DNA of 42,987 nt from assembly GCA_046542355.1 (NCBI GenBank), contig JBKHBN010000013.1, positions 1-42,987 on the forward strand, read 5' to 3'. The notes below the pieces were generated by a model. That model was not told the origin of the DNA, did not search any database, and was given only the letters and a program-made list of their open reading frames with translations. Both the position numbers and the translations under genes were made by a program. The stretch is from UBA1672 sp046542355. Its GTDB lineage: Bacteria > Pseudomonadota > Alphaproteobacteria > Micavibrionales > Micavibrionaceae. This document shows positions 33,677 through 42,291 of this stretch, piece by piece. Each line of letters starts with the position of its first letter. Positions within the stretch are counted from its first letter, which is position 1.

Positions 33677-35035
33677 TTATTCAACCTCACCAGAGGAACG
33701 TATATCCGCCCCCAGATCATTCATAAGCTCTATAAAATTAGGAAAACTGGTTTTTATAGGAGAGGCATCATCCACCGCCACCGGCGCCTCACTTGCACAG
33801 CCCAATACCAGAAAACTCATCGCAATGCGGTGATCCAAAGCCGTTTCAACCGTAACCCCACCCTTGGGAGGCTTGCCATTGCCATGAATCGTCAAACTAT
33901 CCTCACCCATCTCCAGATTAACGCCGCAGGCTTTTAATCCATTAGCCATCATCAGCAAACGATCACTTTCCTTAACCCGCAGCTCCGCCAACCCTCTCAT
34001 GCGCGTTGTACCATCAGCACAAGACGCTGCCACTGCCAAAATCGGAAATTCATCAATCATGGAAGGAACGCGGCTCTCTGGCACATCAACGCCCTTTAAA
34101 ACATTATTAGCACTAACCTTGAGGGAGGCCACAGGCTCTCCAGCCTCAAGACGCTTGCTCAAGTACTGAATATCCGCGCCCATTTCCTGCAACGTCACAA
34201 ATACACCATCGCGCCGCGGGTTCACACCCACATTAGACATGGTGATCTCTGACCCCTCAACGATCAGCGCCGCCACAGCCGCAAACGCCGCAGAGCTGGG
34301 ATCACGCGGCACATCAACCGCAGCGCCGCGCAATTCCTGATACCCGTCAAGACTTACAGCAAACACCCCGCTTTCAACCTCCTCTACATTCACCTCAGCT
34401 CCGAAATGCCGAAGCATATTTTCTGTATGATCCCGCGTGGGACGATCTTCAATCACCGTAGTACGCCCCGCCGCATTAAGACCTGCTAACATTACAGCAG
34501 ACTTTACCTGCGCTGAGGCTACAGGCAACTTATATTCAATAGACAAAGCGTCTTGCGCACCTTGAACGGTAAGCGGCAAACGCCCGCCAGAACGCCCGAG
34601 GAACTGCGCGCCCATCTCTTTCAATGGTGTAATGACCCGCTTCATGGGACGCTTAACCAGCGACGCATCGCCCGTAAAAGTCGCCGTAATATCACACCCG
34701 CCAACAAGCCCGATCAAAAGGCGCGTAGATGTCCCGCTATTGCCCATATCCAGCACACAATCAGGCTCATGCAGCCCGCCAACACCAACGCCATGCACCC
34801 GCCATAAACCATCATCACCACGCTCGACCTTGGCGCCCATCGCCCGCATAGCCATAGCCGTATGCAGCACATCTTCGCCCTCCAGCAAACCGCTAATCAT
34901 GGTCTCGCCAATTGCAAGCCCCCCCAGCATTATGGAGCGATGCGATATCGATTTATCACCGGGAATAAGCGGAAAGCCGCTAAGGGGATCACATTTATAA
35001 GAAACGACAGAATTAGTATAAAGAGCGTCAATCAT
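33677..35035 (-). CDS. aroA: 3-phosphoshikimate 1-carboxyvinyltransferase (EPSP synthase), class II-like
   Basis: AroA transfers the enolpyruvyl group of phosphoenolpyruvate to shikimate-3-phosphate, the sixth step of the shikimate pathway, in the cytoplasm. The 452-aa protein has PGDKSISHRSIMLGGLA near residue 26, MGNSGTSTRLLIGL, GDASLVKRPMKRVI, SAQVKSA, and TRDHTENMLRHFGA, then DEFPILAVAAS and RVKESDRL. The PGDKSISHR and RDHTE patterns are closer to class II (Agrobacterium CP4-like) than to the E. coli enzyme, by recollection; glyphosate response cannot be judged from this. It is 71 bases upstream of cmk on the same strand. The 168-base gap to the GGDEF-EAL gene's stop probably holds its promoter. 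Confidence 0.96.
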   Translation of the reverse strand: MIDALYTNSVVSYKCDPLSGFPLIPGDKSISHRSIMLGGLAIGETMISGLLEGEDVLHTAMAMRAMGAKVERGDDGLWRVHGVGVGGLHEPDCVLDMGNSGTSTRLLIGLVGGCDITATFTGDASLVKRPMKRVITPLKEMGAQFLGRSGGRLPLTVQGAQDALSIEYKLPVASAQVKSAVMLAGLNAAGRTTVIEDRPTRDHTENMLRHFGAEVNVEEVESGVFAVSLDGYQELRGAAVDVPRDPSSAAFAAVAALIVEGSEITMSNVGVNPRRDGVFVTLQEMGADIQYLSKRLEAGEPVASLKVSANNVLKGVDVPESRVPSMIDEFPILAVAASCADGTTRMRGLAELRVKESDRLLMMANGLKACGVNLEMGEDSLTIHGNGKPPKGGVTVETALDHRIAMSFLVLGCASEAPVAVDDASPIKTSFPNFIELMNDLGADIRSSGEVE

Positions 35036-35203
35036 GATGTTTACAGCCTATAGATCAGTTAGAATCTCGAACAAACTAACTACGACAGATACAACATCAA
35101 AACGCAAACATAAAGAGACACAGCATAAAAAACAGCTGCGCAGCGCAAAATCCACGCTGAAAAACATCAAAAGACCTTTAAAAAATCAAAGAACAGCCCT
35201 ATA

Positions 35204-37396
35204 TCAACTTTCATCAGCCTTATCAAAACTGTCCAAAGCGCCGTTATACCCCGTAACAAACGCTATAAAATCTTCCGGCGGCACGGGTTTGGAATAACGG
35301 AAGCCTTGCACTTCGTCACACCCTTGCTGGCTCAGGAAAGTCTCATGCGCTTTTGTTTCCACCCCTTCAGCGATCACCTTCAAGTCAAGAGAGTGTCCAA
35401 GATTGATGATCGTACGCGCAATAGAGGCATTGTCCTTATCATTGAGAGCGTTGCGGATAAAGGACTGATCGATCTTGAGGCGATCAATCGGAAACTGGCT
35501 AAGATAAGACAAGGAAGAATACCCCGTCCCGAAATCATCAATCGCCAATTCTACACCTTGCGTGTGTAAATCGTGGAGAATATTAACAGTATGTTCAATA
35601 TCATCCATAAACACGCTTTCAGTGACTTCTAATTCTATATAACGTGGATCAATCCCGGTTTCCTTCAATGCCTGAGACAAATCGCCGCAAATATCACCAT
35701 GTACAAACTGATTACCCGATACATTGACCGCAAAACGGATGGGCATGCCATGATCTTTATGGCATATACTGGCAAACTCACAGGCCTTACGCAAAACCCA
35801 TTGCCCGATAGGCACAATTAAACCCGATTGTTCAGCCACCGGCACAAAAACACCAGGGGAAACAAACGCACCCCCCTCTTTGCTGTTATCCGGCCTCCAC
35901 CAGCGCAAAAGAGCCTCCGCGCCGATAATCTTGCCAGTCTTCAAACATAGCTGGGGCTGGAAATAAAGCTCAAGCATGTCTTTTTCCAGCGCATCACGCA
36001 AATCACGTAACATTTGAAACCGTTCCTGAACAGCGCGATCAAAGTCCTCGGAATATTCCTTAATAGTATCACGTCCCTCTTCCTTGGCGCGATTAAGGGC
36101 AATATCAGCATTTTTCAAGACCTGCTCGGGATCCACCCCATCTTTCGGAAAAGTAGATGCACCAACAGAAGCACGTATCTGGAACTCCTCATTAAAAACA
36201 CGAAAAGGTTCAGCACGTATAACACCGATAATGCGCTCAGCCACATCCTTGGCACTCACATCTCCCGAAAGCTGCATCATCACGGCAAATTCATCCTCAC
36301 CGGTCCGTGAAATGAGGGCAGACTCGGGCATAGACACCCTTAAACGCCGACCAACAGAACGCAAAATTGCATCTCCAACATTATGTCCCATAGAATCATT
36401 CACATCCTTGAAATGATCCAGATCAAGCGTCACAATCGCAAAACGGTTAACACTGCCATCGCTGTTAGGCTGGCCGTTATCAGCTAGCTTTTGCACAAAC
36501 AATGTACGATTGGGAAGGCCGGTAAGAGTGTCATAATAAGCCAGTTTATGAATTTTATCTTCCGCAGTGCTCTTAATGTGCACAATATTTTCCGCATTTT
36601 GCCTGATAAGCTTTTGCGTCAAATCAATAGCGGCACCAATTTCATCAGAAGCATCATAAGGAGAAGCCTCAATATTGGGTGACTCGGGACTTTTGAATGC
36701 TGCAATAAGATTAGAGCGCATAAACAACATCGGCTCCAAAAGCCAGCGCCCCAGCGCAATCATCAAAACGGTCGTCACCAACATCGACAAAATAACCATA
36801 ATTTTGATGTAATCCATTACATACAGATACACACTCTTCTCAACGCCACTCGCATCAACTTGGGCAACCACAGTAAAGACGCTGCGCAAATCCCTTCTAC
36901 TGCTAAGAATAAACTCGTAAACCGAACCATCAGAGCTGCGATAGGTATCCCCCGCATTGTCAGGTTTGGCAATCAGGGTCAGCGGATTACCGTAGCTTTT
37001 GATAAAATCATACTTATAGGAATAAATAGCAAGGCCGGTAATATTAGTAGAGTCCATAATACGACCGATCTGTTTCTCATCATAAGGAGAAACATTAACC
37101 CCGCGCTTATTGGTGTTAATAGTGGAGGCAACGGCCACACGAGCCTCATCTTGTAAAATTCTGAGCTGAGTTTGACGATGCAGCTCAATACCGCCAAGGT
37201 TGAGAACAAGCGTTTGCACAAACAATATCGTTAAAAACGCAGTAAGCGCTATGCGCCAGCTAATCTTGCTGCGCCATATTTTCTGAGGAGATGAAACAAA
37301 AATACTCTTTAAAGCAAAACCACTTTTGCTATCTGCATTAATAAGTTCGTTGTTCCCGTTCACACTCTTATAACTAGATACGGATGGAATATCCAT
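35204..37396 (-). CDS. Membrane GGDEF-EAL protein, probable c-di-GMP phosphodiesterase
   Basis: This 730-aa inner-membrane regulator has a cytoplasmic leader, a membrane helix (about 46-68), a periplasmic sensor region (about 70-190), a second helix (about 192-216), a HAMP-like linker, then GGDEF (about 285-450) and EAL (about 465-720) domains. The GGDEF active-site loop is GEDEF (366-370), a departure from GG(D/E)EF, so cyclase activity may be lost. The EAL domain has an intact EAL (494-496) in AEALLRW, plus IELEVTESVF, DDFGTGYSSLSYL, KIDQSFI and VIAEGVET. It therefore probably hydrolyses c-di-GMP, possibly with GTP sensing through the degenerate domain. It is probably its own transcription unit between aroA and the methyltransferase gene. 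Confidence 0.92.
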   Translation of the reverse strand: MDIPSVSSYKSVNGNNELINADSKSGFALKSIFVSSPQKIWRSKISWRIALTAFLTILFVQTLVLNLGGIELHRQTQLRILQDEARVAVASTINTNKRGVNVSPYDEKQIGRIMDSTNITGLAIYSYKYDFIKSYGNPLTLIAKPDNAGDTYRSSDGSVYEFILSSRRDLRSVFTVVAQVDASGVEKSVYLYVMDYIKIMVILSMLVTTVLMIALGRWLLEPMLFMRSNLIAAFKSPESPNIEASPYDASDEIGAAIDLTQKLIRQNAENIVHIKSTAEDKIHKLAYYDTLTGLPNRTLFVQKLADNGQPNSDGSVNRFAIVTLDLDHFKDVNDSMGHNVGDAILRSVGRRLRVSMPESALISRTGEDEFAVMMQLSGDVSAKDVAERIIGVIRAEPFRVFNEEFQIRASVGASTFPKDGVDPEQVLKNADIALNRAKEEGRDTIKEYSEDFDRAVQERFQMLRDLRDALEKDMLELYFQPQLCLKTGKIIGAEALLRWWRPDNSKEGGAFVSPGVFVPVAEQSGLIVPIGQWVLRKACEFASICHKDHGMPIRFAVNVSGNQFVHGDICGDLSQALKETGIDPRYIELEVTESVFMDDIEHTVNILHDLHTQGVELAIDDFGTGYSSLSYLSQFPIDRLKIDQSFIRNALNDKDNASIARTIINLGHSLDLKVIAEGVETKAHETFLSQQGCDEVQGFRYSKPVPPEDFIAFVTGYNGALDSFDKADES

Positions 37397-37537
37397 AAAC
37401 CACTACCGCCTGACCTCTCACCATTCATGTAGCAAAAAAACACACTCTCATATAGCATTATAAAGAGGAAAACTTAATAAGGTGTTTAAATTTTGCTAAT
37501 TTATTGGAAGTTATCCAGAACCACAACCAAGGCTTTC

Positions 37538-38788
37538 CTATTTATCACACAAAACTAAAGTACATTTATTATCGTGAGTTGTACATGCATATAAACGATA
37601 CACACCTCCGTCTTCAATTTTCAGCCTCTTCTTGAGCGCTGAAACACCAAGTGGAAAATTGCGCACAGCCACATCCGCCTTATTAACCGGTAAAGACTTT
37701 AATTTTAAAGGAAAAACCCCAGATACCCTATACCCCTTACCGGGGAAATAATGGTTCCGCGAATGACTGATATATAAATGCGTATTGGCATGAAGCTTGG
37801 CCATATTAAACTCTTGCGACAAATACTTATACCCTCCTGCCTTTTGAAAAGCAGGCCCAGGCTCGTAAATATAATCTCCAACCTCGGGAAACGCATAAGT
37901 GACAAGCGCATCACGCTCCATTGTGCGCGAAAAAGACACCTCACACTGCACATCCCCCGCATCATCAAGGTCAACAGCCGTAATAATCTCCCGATCCTTG
38001 CCAGAAGAACCGGAAAAACGCAGAAAATACAGCACTTCCTTACATTCCCCGCGCCACTGCAATACGTGCACATCAATACGGCAATCTCGCCCAACAGAGG
38101 AACGAAGCTGTTCTAACGCCTTATCAATATCAAGAAACGGCGCGGCCTTAATCAACACGCACTTGCTAACGCGTGCCAAATCGGGCAAAAGCTTCAAAAC
38201 ATTAGGCGAGCATGTTCCAAAATCAAAAAATCCCTTGCGACCGCTGACATCATTATCCCGGCGCTGCGGATCAACAAAAACCAGATCAGCCCGCCGTCCT
38301 TCTTTCACCATCTCATATACGTATGCCTGAGCCTCCCCCTGCCAGACCTGCACAGATCCAAAAGCCTCACACCCCCGCGCCAAAACATCAGCGTTATGCT
38401 CCAAAACACGGGCATAATCTAAATTTTTCTCAACAAGACTCCCGCGCCTGAAATTTTTAACCAGAGCAAAAGAATCAACGCCGCATCCGGCAGTCAAATC
38501 AACAAAGCAATCACCACAACCCCTTGTAATATTAGCTTTATAAGCAGCGCAGCTTTCCGATGAAGCTTGTTCATATAAATGAGACGATGGAAATACAAAA
38601 CCTTTCGTATCGCATAGAACAGGCGTTTTAAACCGCGCTTTTTGCCTGACCTTGATTTGATCAAGAATTAACGGATACGGCCAATCCTCACAAGGCGGTT
38701 TTTTTAATGCCAGCGCAGCCACTTCAGCGCGCTCATGCTCTTGCATAAAAGAACGTACACCCTCATCCAGAAAAATATCAAGCGCCAT
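37538..38788 (-). CDS. Class I SAM-dependent methyltransferase with THUMP-like C-terminal region
   Basis: This 416-aa protein looks like the THUMP-like-domain methyltransferases I know mainly from Bacteroidota and some Firmicutes. A helical N-terminal region (about 1-75) precedes the Rossmann fold with FVDLTAGCGVDSFAL (SAM-binding motif I), the catalytic-type LVFVDPQRRD, then CSPNVLKLLPDL, LIKAAPFLDIDKAL and WRGECKEVLYF. The C-terminal region (about 300-416) has HLYISHSRNHYFPGKGYRV and the basic NFPLGVSALKKRLKI, typical of the THUMP-like part, suggesting RNA as substrate. The GTG at 38806 is possible, but the ATG at 38788 has GGAGG upstream. It is 35 bases after pyrC on the same strand. Substrate unknown; transfer is plausible but unproven. 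Confidence 0.83.
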   Translation of the reverse strand: MALDIFLDEGVRSFMQEHERAEVAALALKKPPCEDWPYPLILDQIKVRQKARFKTPVLCDTKGFVFPSSHLYEQASSESCAAYKANITRGCGDCFVDLTAGCGVDSFALVKNFRRGSLVEKNLDYARVLEHNADVLARGCEAFGSVQVWQGEAQAYVYEMVKEGRRADLVFVDPQRRDNDVSGRKGFFDFGTCSPNVLKLLPDLARVSKCVLIKAAPFLDIDKALEQLRSSVGRDCRIDVHVLQWRGECKEVLYFLRFSGSSGKDREIITAVDLDDAGDVQCEVSFSRTMERDALVTYAFPEVGDYIYEPGPAFQKAGGYKYLSQEFNMAKLHANTHLYISHSRNHYFPGKGYRVSGVFPLKLKSLPVNKADVAVRNFPLGVSALKKRLKIEDGGVYRLYACTTHDNKCTLVLCDK

Positions 38789-38823
38789 ATTAGATGATTC
38801 CTCCACACCGTGGGACTAAACAT

Positions 38824-39933
38824 CTAAAGCTTGACCGACCATTCCAGCGTGGCCTGATTAGCACCCAAAGGCAAAGGAATAACGCTGCCTTCAGGGGTCT
38901 GCAGCTTATCCACTGTACTTGGCTCACGCACCAGAACAAAGGTCTCCGCAGGCACTGACAGTCCGTAAAAACGCGCCCCGTTCTCACATAAGAACGCCTG
39001 AAACGCCGCTTGCCCCTGCACAGCCGCCATATCCACGCCCGCAAGTTCAAAACCATGCGCATAAAGCTGCGGCGCAACGCCGCCTGTATAACATCCGGCT
39101 GCACACCCGCATTCAGTAGCCTTTGTAGTATGCGGCGCACTATCCGTACCGGCAAAAAACTGCGTATTATCAGGATCAATCACCGCCTCGCGCAACGCCT
39201 CGCGATCCGCATCAAATTTTAGCACCGGCATACAAAATAAGTGGTATTTAAGGCCTTGAATAAGATCTCCAATTGTAAAGATAAGATGCTGCGGTGTAAC
39301 CGTAGCTGCAACATTGGCTCCGCTCTCGCGCACAAAATCAACCGCAACCTTGGTTGTGACATGCTCACATACAATCCTGAGATCAGGGAAAGCATCACGA
39401 ACCTGCGGCATGCGCTCTCGATAATATGATTCTTCTGCATTTGTAGCACGATCAAAATACTCAGTAGCAGGCAAGCCATGCTCCTCCCCATGCACACACA
39501 ACACGACACCGGCCTCTTCCATGGCTTTAAGCACACCACTATCGATATAATCCGTAATGGGCGCGCCAAAATCAGCGCCCGTTGTCCCGTGCGGCGGATA
39601 AGCCTTACAGGCCTTTAGGATACCGCTTTTCGCTCCCTCTAAAATCATCTCGGGCGTCGTATGTTGCGTAAGGTAAAGCGGCACAATTAACGGATCAAAA
39701 TCGTCCCCTCCGGCTGCGCGCAAATCACGCATATAACGCTCAATACTCCAATAGCCGTGAGCCGTCTCATCCTTCTCAAAAACAACAGCCACAGGTGGCT
39801 TGGTATTAGGCATCGCCAAGACCCCCGCACAGCCCATAGCCTTATGCGCACTGATATAGCTAGTCATCGGCTCACCTTGACGAAAATGAGTGTGCAAATC
39901 ATACCATTTGGGAAGTGTAAGAAGGGGGGTCAT
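38824..39933 (-). CDS. pyrC: Dihydroorotase
   Basis: PyrC closes N-carbamoyl-aspartate to dihydroorotate, the third step of pyrimidine synthesis. The 369-aa amidohydrolase has the metal-binding YDLHTHFRQGEP near residue 11, AMPNTKPP, the lysine that should be carboxylated in KACKAYPPHGTTGADFG, HGEEHG, IVCEHVTTKVAVDFV, and the catalytic aspartate in FFAGTDSAPHT. Length and layout match the E. coli-type class II enzyme, though the YPPHGTTGAD segment differs from the common form. It is followed closely by the methyltransferase gene and lies 76 bases after folE on the same strand. Confidence 0.94.
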   Translation of the reverse strand: MTPLLTLPKWYDLHTHFRQGEPMTSYISAHKAMGCAGVLAMPNTKPPVAVVFEKDETAHGYWSIERYMRDLRAAGGDDFDPLIVPLYLTQHTTPEMILEGAKSGILKACKAYPPHGTTGADFGAPITDYIDSGVLKAMEEAGVVLCVHGEEHGLPATEYFDRATNAEESYYRERMPQVRDAFPDLRIVCEHVTTKVAVDFVRESGANVAATVTPQHLIFTIGDLIQGLKYHLFCMPVLKFDADREALREAVIDPDNTQFFAGTDSAPHTTKATECGCAAGCYTGGVAPQLYAHGFELAGVDMAAVQGQAAFQAFLCENGARFYGLSVPAETFVLVREPSTVDKLQTPEGSVIPLPLGANQATLEWSVKL

Positions 39934-40009
39934 AGGGCATTCTCCGCTTTATTATCAAAAACAATCTCATTGATACGCTGATCCCGAAATATGATCAACC
40001 CCGAAAAGA

Positions 40010-40627
40010 CTACTTTATCATATCAAGAAAACGGCGCTGGACGTGAACATCATCTTTAAAAATGCCGGAAAACATCGTGGTCACAGTCGAAGAACAGGCT
40101 TTGCTGACCCCGCGCGTAGACATACATTGGTGGTTGGCATCAATATACACGGCCACCCCCTTTGGCACCAAAGTCTGATCTATGCACTGAACAATATTGC
40201 GGGTCATATTTTCCTGAGAGATCAAACGCCGCCCAAAAACATCAACCACGCGCGCCAGCTTTGAAATACCAACCACCCGCTCATCAGGCCAATACGCCAC
40301 ATGAGCCTTGCCCAGTATAGGAACCAGATGATGCTCACAATGCGAAACAAACTCGATATCCCGCACCACAACCATATCATCAAACCCTTGAATATCTTCA
40401 AAAGTCTTACTGAGCACCGCTGCCGGATCTTTTGTGTAACCTGAGAAGAACTCCTGATAAGCCGAAACAACGCGCCGCGGCGTATCAATCAGCCCTTCAC
40501 GCGAAGGATCCTCACCTGCCCATAAAAGCAACGTTTCCACGGCCTTCATCGCTTCCTCACGGGTAGGACGATTATCCTGCTCAACCACGTTAATCTTGCT
40601 GTCTTCCAAGCTCACTGCATGCGTCAT
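40010..40627 (-). CDS. folE: GTP cyclohydrolase I
   Basis: FolE converts GTP to 7,8-dihydroneopterin triphosphate for folate or, in some bacteria, queuosine precursors. The 205-aa protein has GLIDTPRRVVSAYQEFFSGY, the zinc ligands SHCEHHLVPILGKAHVAYWP, GISKLARVVDVFGRRLISQE and the C-terminal zinc-binding cysteine in HQCMSTRGV. Length matches type IA enzymes, and the N-terminal 25 residues are a variable tail. It is divergent from cysS and upstream of pyrC on the same strand. Its only folate partner in the window is folC, 14 kb away. Confidence 0.97.
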   Translation of the reverse strand: MTHAVSLEDSKINVVEQDNRPTREEAMKAVETLLLWAGEDPSREGLIDTPRRVVSAYQEFFSGYTKDPAAVLSKTFEDIQGFDDMVVVRDIEFVSHCEHHLVPILGKAHVAYWPDERVVGISKLARVVDVFGRRLISQENMTRNIVQCIDQTLVPKGVAVYIDANHQCMSTRGVSKACSSTVTTMFSGIFKDDVHVQRRFLDMIK

Positions 40628-40791
40628 AATTCTTCGCTCGCCTTGATAAACCCCTTACCCTTCACAAAAACTTCATCATGAAGTGCATAAAAACGGTTCA
40701 AAAGTGAAATTAAGGGTTGGTATTAACGCATATTTGCCTTATTTTCCAGTAAAAAACGATGCTAAGGCAATTTAAGAAGGACAAAACCCCC

Positions 40792-42201
40792 ATGACAACA
40801 ATCAAGTTGCACAATTCTTTGACCCGAAAGAAAGAAGAATTCACACCCATCGACCCCGAACATGTAAGAATTTATGCCTGCGGCCCCACCGTATATAATT
40901 ACGCCCATATCGGCAACGCACGAATGGCCGTAGTATTTGATGTACTGGCCGATCTCCTGCGCACAGTCTACCCCAAAGTCACCTACGTTTCCAACATCAC
41001 AGATGTTGACGATAAAATCATCGCCGCCTCAAAAAGCACAAGAGAACCGATTATAGACATCACCAGAAAATACACTGAGATTTACAATTCCGACATGCGT
41101 TATCTCGGCGTGCGCACACCAGATATTCAGCCACGCGCCACAGATCATATTGAGGACATGGTTGCATTAATAGAAGAACTCATAGAAAACGGCCACGCCT
41201 ACGAGTCACAGGGTCACGTTTTATTTAACGTATCATCATATGAGAAATACGGCGCTTTATCAGGCCGCACCACCGAAGAACAAATGGCCGGCGCGCGCGT
41301 GGACATCGCCGAGTACAAAAAAGACCCCTCGGACTTCGTCTTGTGGAAACCCAGCATCGAAGATGACGACGACGAACCGGGCTGGTACAGCCCCTGGGGC
41401 TATGGCCGTCCGGGCTGGCATATTGAATGCTCGGCAATGGCACAAACACATCTCGGTTTGCCTTTTGATATTCACGGCGGGGGTGCAGATCTGAAATTCC
41501 CCCACCACGAAAATGAAATTGCCCAAAGCTGCTGCGCGCATCATGGTGATGAAGAAGACCCCTCTTCCTTTGCCAGATACTGGGTTCATAACGGATTTCT
41601 AACCGTTGAAGGCGAGAAAATGTCAAAATCTCTGGGCAATGTAATTCTGGCTCACGATCTGATCAAGGATCATGAAGGCGAAGTCCTGCGTTTAACGCTC
41701 TTATCCGCCCATTACCGCCAACCGCTCGACTGGACACAAGACGCGCTCAAACAATCGAAAAAAACGCTCGATCGCATATATCAGCACTTGCGCGACGTTG
41801 AAGACATTATCGCCAGCCAAACAATAGAAGTTCCGCATAAGTTCTTTAATGCGCTATGCGATGATCTGAACACCCCAAAAGCTATTTCAGAACTTGTAGT
41901 GCTAGCTAAAAAAGCATCGGAACAGAGAACTCCAGAGGCCAAAGGCCAATTAGTAGCTGCAGCTAAAATGTTAAACATAGGGCAAAAAAACGCATCAAAA
42001 TGGCTTGGATACGGCGTTTCCGACAAAAACGTAAGCGCAGAACAAATCGACGCCATGCTCAAGGAACGCGAAACAGCGCGCGCAAATAAGGACTTCACGC
42101 GCTCCGATCAAATTCGCGATGAATTGCTTGTTATGGGCATCGCCATCGAAGACACATCCGAAGGCACGCTCTGGAAAAAAGCCGAAGACCTTGAGAATTA
42201 A
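40792..42201 (+). CDS. cysS: Cysteinyl-tRNA synthetase
   Basis: CysS charges tRNA-Cys in the cytoplasm. The 469-aa class I synthetase has the zinc-binding Cys30 and HIGH-type motif in YACGPTVYNYAHIGNAR, WHIECSAMA with the second zinc cysteine, HGGGADLKFPHHENEIAQ and the KMSKS loop in GEKMSKSLGN. The C-terminal DALR-like helical region is present (LCDDLNTPKAISEL and RANKDFTRSDQIRDEL). The frame extends back to 40759; the ATG at 40792 gives the standard N-terminus (MTTIKLHNSLT) and has AAGGA ten bases upstream. It is divergent from folE and converges with the prepilin-like gene across a hairpin at 42236-42265. Confidence 0.97.
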   Translation: MTTIKLHNSLTRKKEEFTPIDPEHVRIYACGPTVYNYAHIGNARMAVVFDVLADLLRTVYPKVTYVSNITDVDDKIIAASKSTREPIIDITRKYTEIYNSDMRYLGVRTPDIQPRATDHIEDMVALIEELIENGHAYESQGHVLFNVSSYEKYGALSGRTTEEQMAGARVDIAEYKKDPSDFVLWKPSIEDDDDEPGWYSPWGYGRPGWHIECSAMAQTHLGLPFDIHGGGADLKFPHHENEIAQSCCAHHGDEEDPSSFARYWVHNGFLTVEGEKMSKSLGNVILAHDLIKDHEGEVLRLTLLSAHYRQPLDWTQDALKQSKKTLDRIYQHLRDVEDIIASQTIEVPHKFFNALCDDLNTPKAISELVVLAKKASEQRTPEAKGQLVAAAKMLNIGQKNASKWLGYGVSDKNVSAEQIDAMLKERETARANKDFTRSDQIRDELLVMGIAIEDTSEGTLWKKAEDLEN

Positions 42202-42213
42202 AGCCTATTGATC

Positions 42214-42228
42214 AGGTAGCGTACTCAT
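42214..42228 (+). repeat. 15-bp core copy C of the dispersed AGGTAGCGTACTCAT repeat
   Basis: It is identical to 8294-8308 in the same orientation, 13 bases after the cysS stop. Flanking bases differ from copies A and B. Confidence 0.6.
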
Positions 42229-42235
42229 GCAAAAC

Positions 42236-42265
42236 CAAAGCCCCCTTAACCACAAGGGGACTTTG
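42236..42265. terminator. Hairpin terminator between cysS and the prepilin-like gene
   Basis: CAAAG plus CCCCTT (42236-42247, one mismatch at 42241) pairs with AAGGGG plus CTTTG (42254-42265) around the loop AACCAC. No long T-run follows on either strand, so it may be a weak intrinsic terminator or an RNA 3'-end stabiliser for both convergent genes. Confidence 0.6.
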
Positions 42266-42291
42266 TGAACAAAAACACTGTTAAGTGAATA

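Noticed and set aside
37473..37490. CtrA-like TTAA...TTAA site upstream of the GGDEF-EAL gene
   Set aside because: The spacing is 8 bases, not the 7 required by the known CtrA consensus; similar A+T-rich pairs occur by chance.
40713..40730. Second TTAA...TTAA pair in the folE-cysS gap
   Set aside because: The half-sites are spaced by 9 bases, again not a CtrA site.
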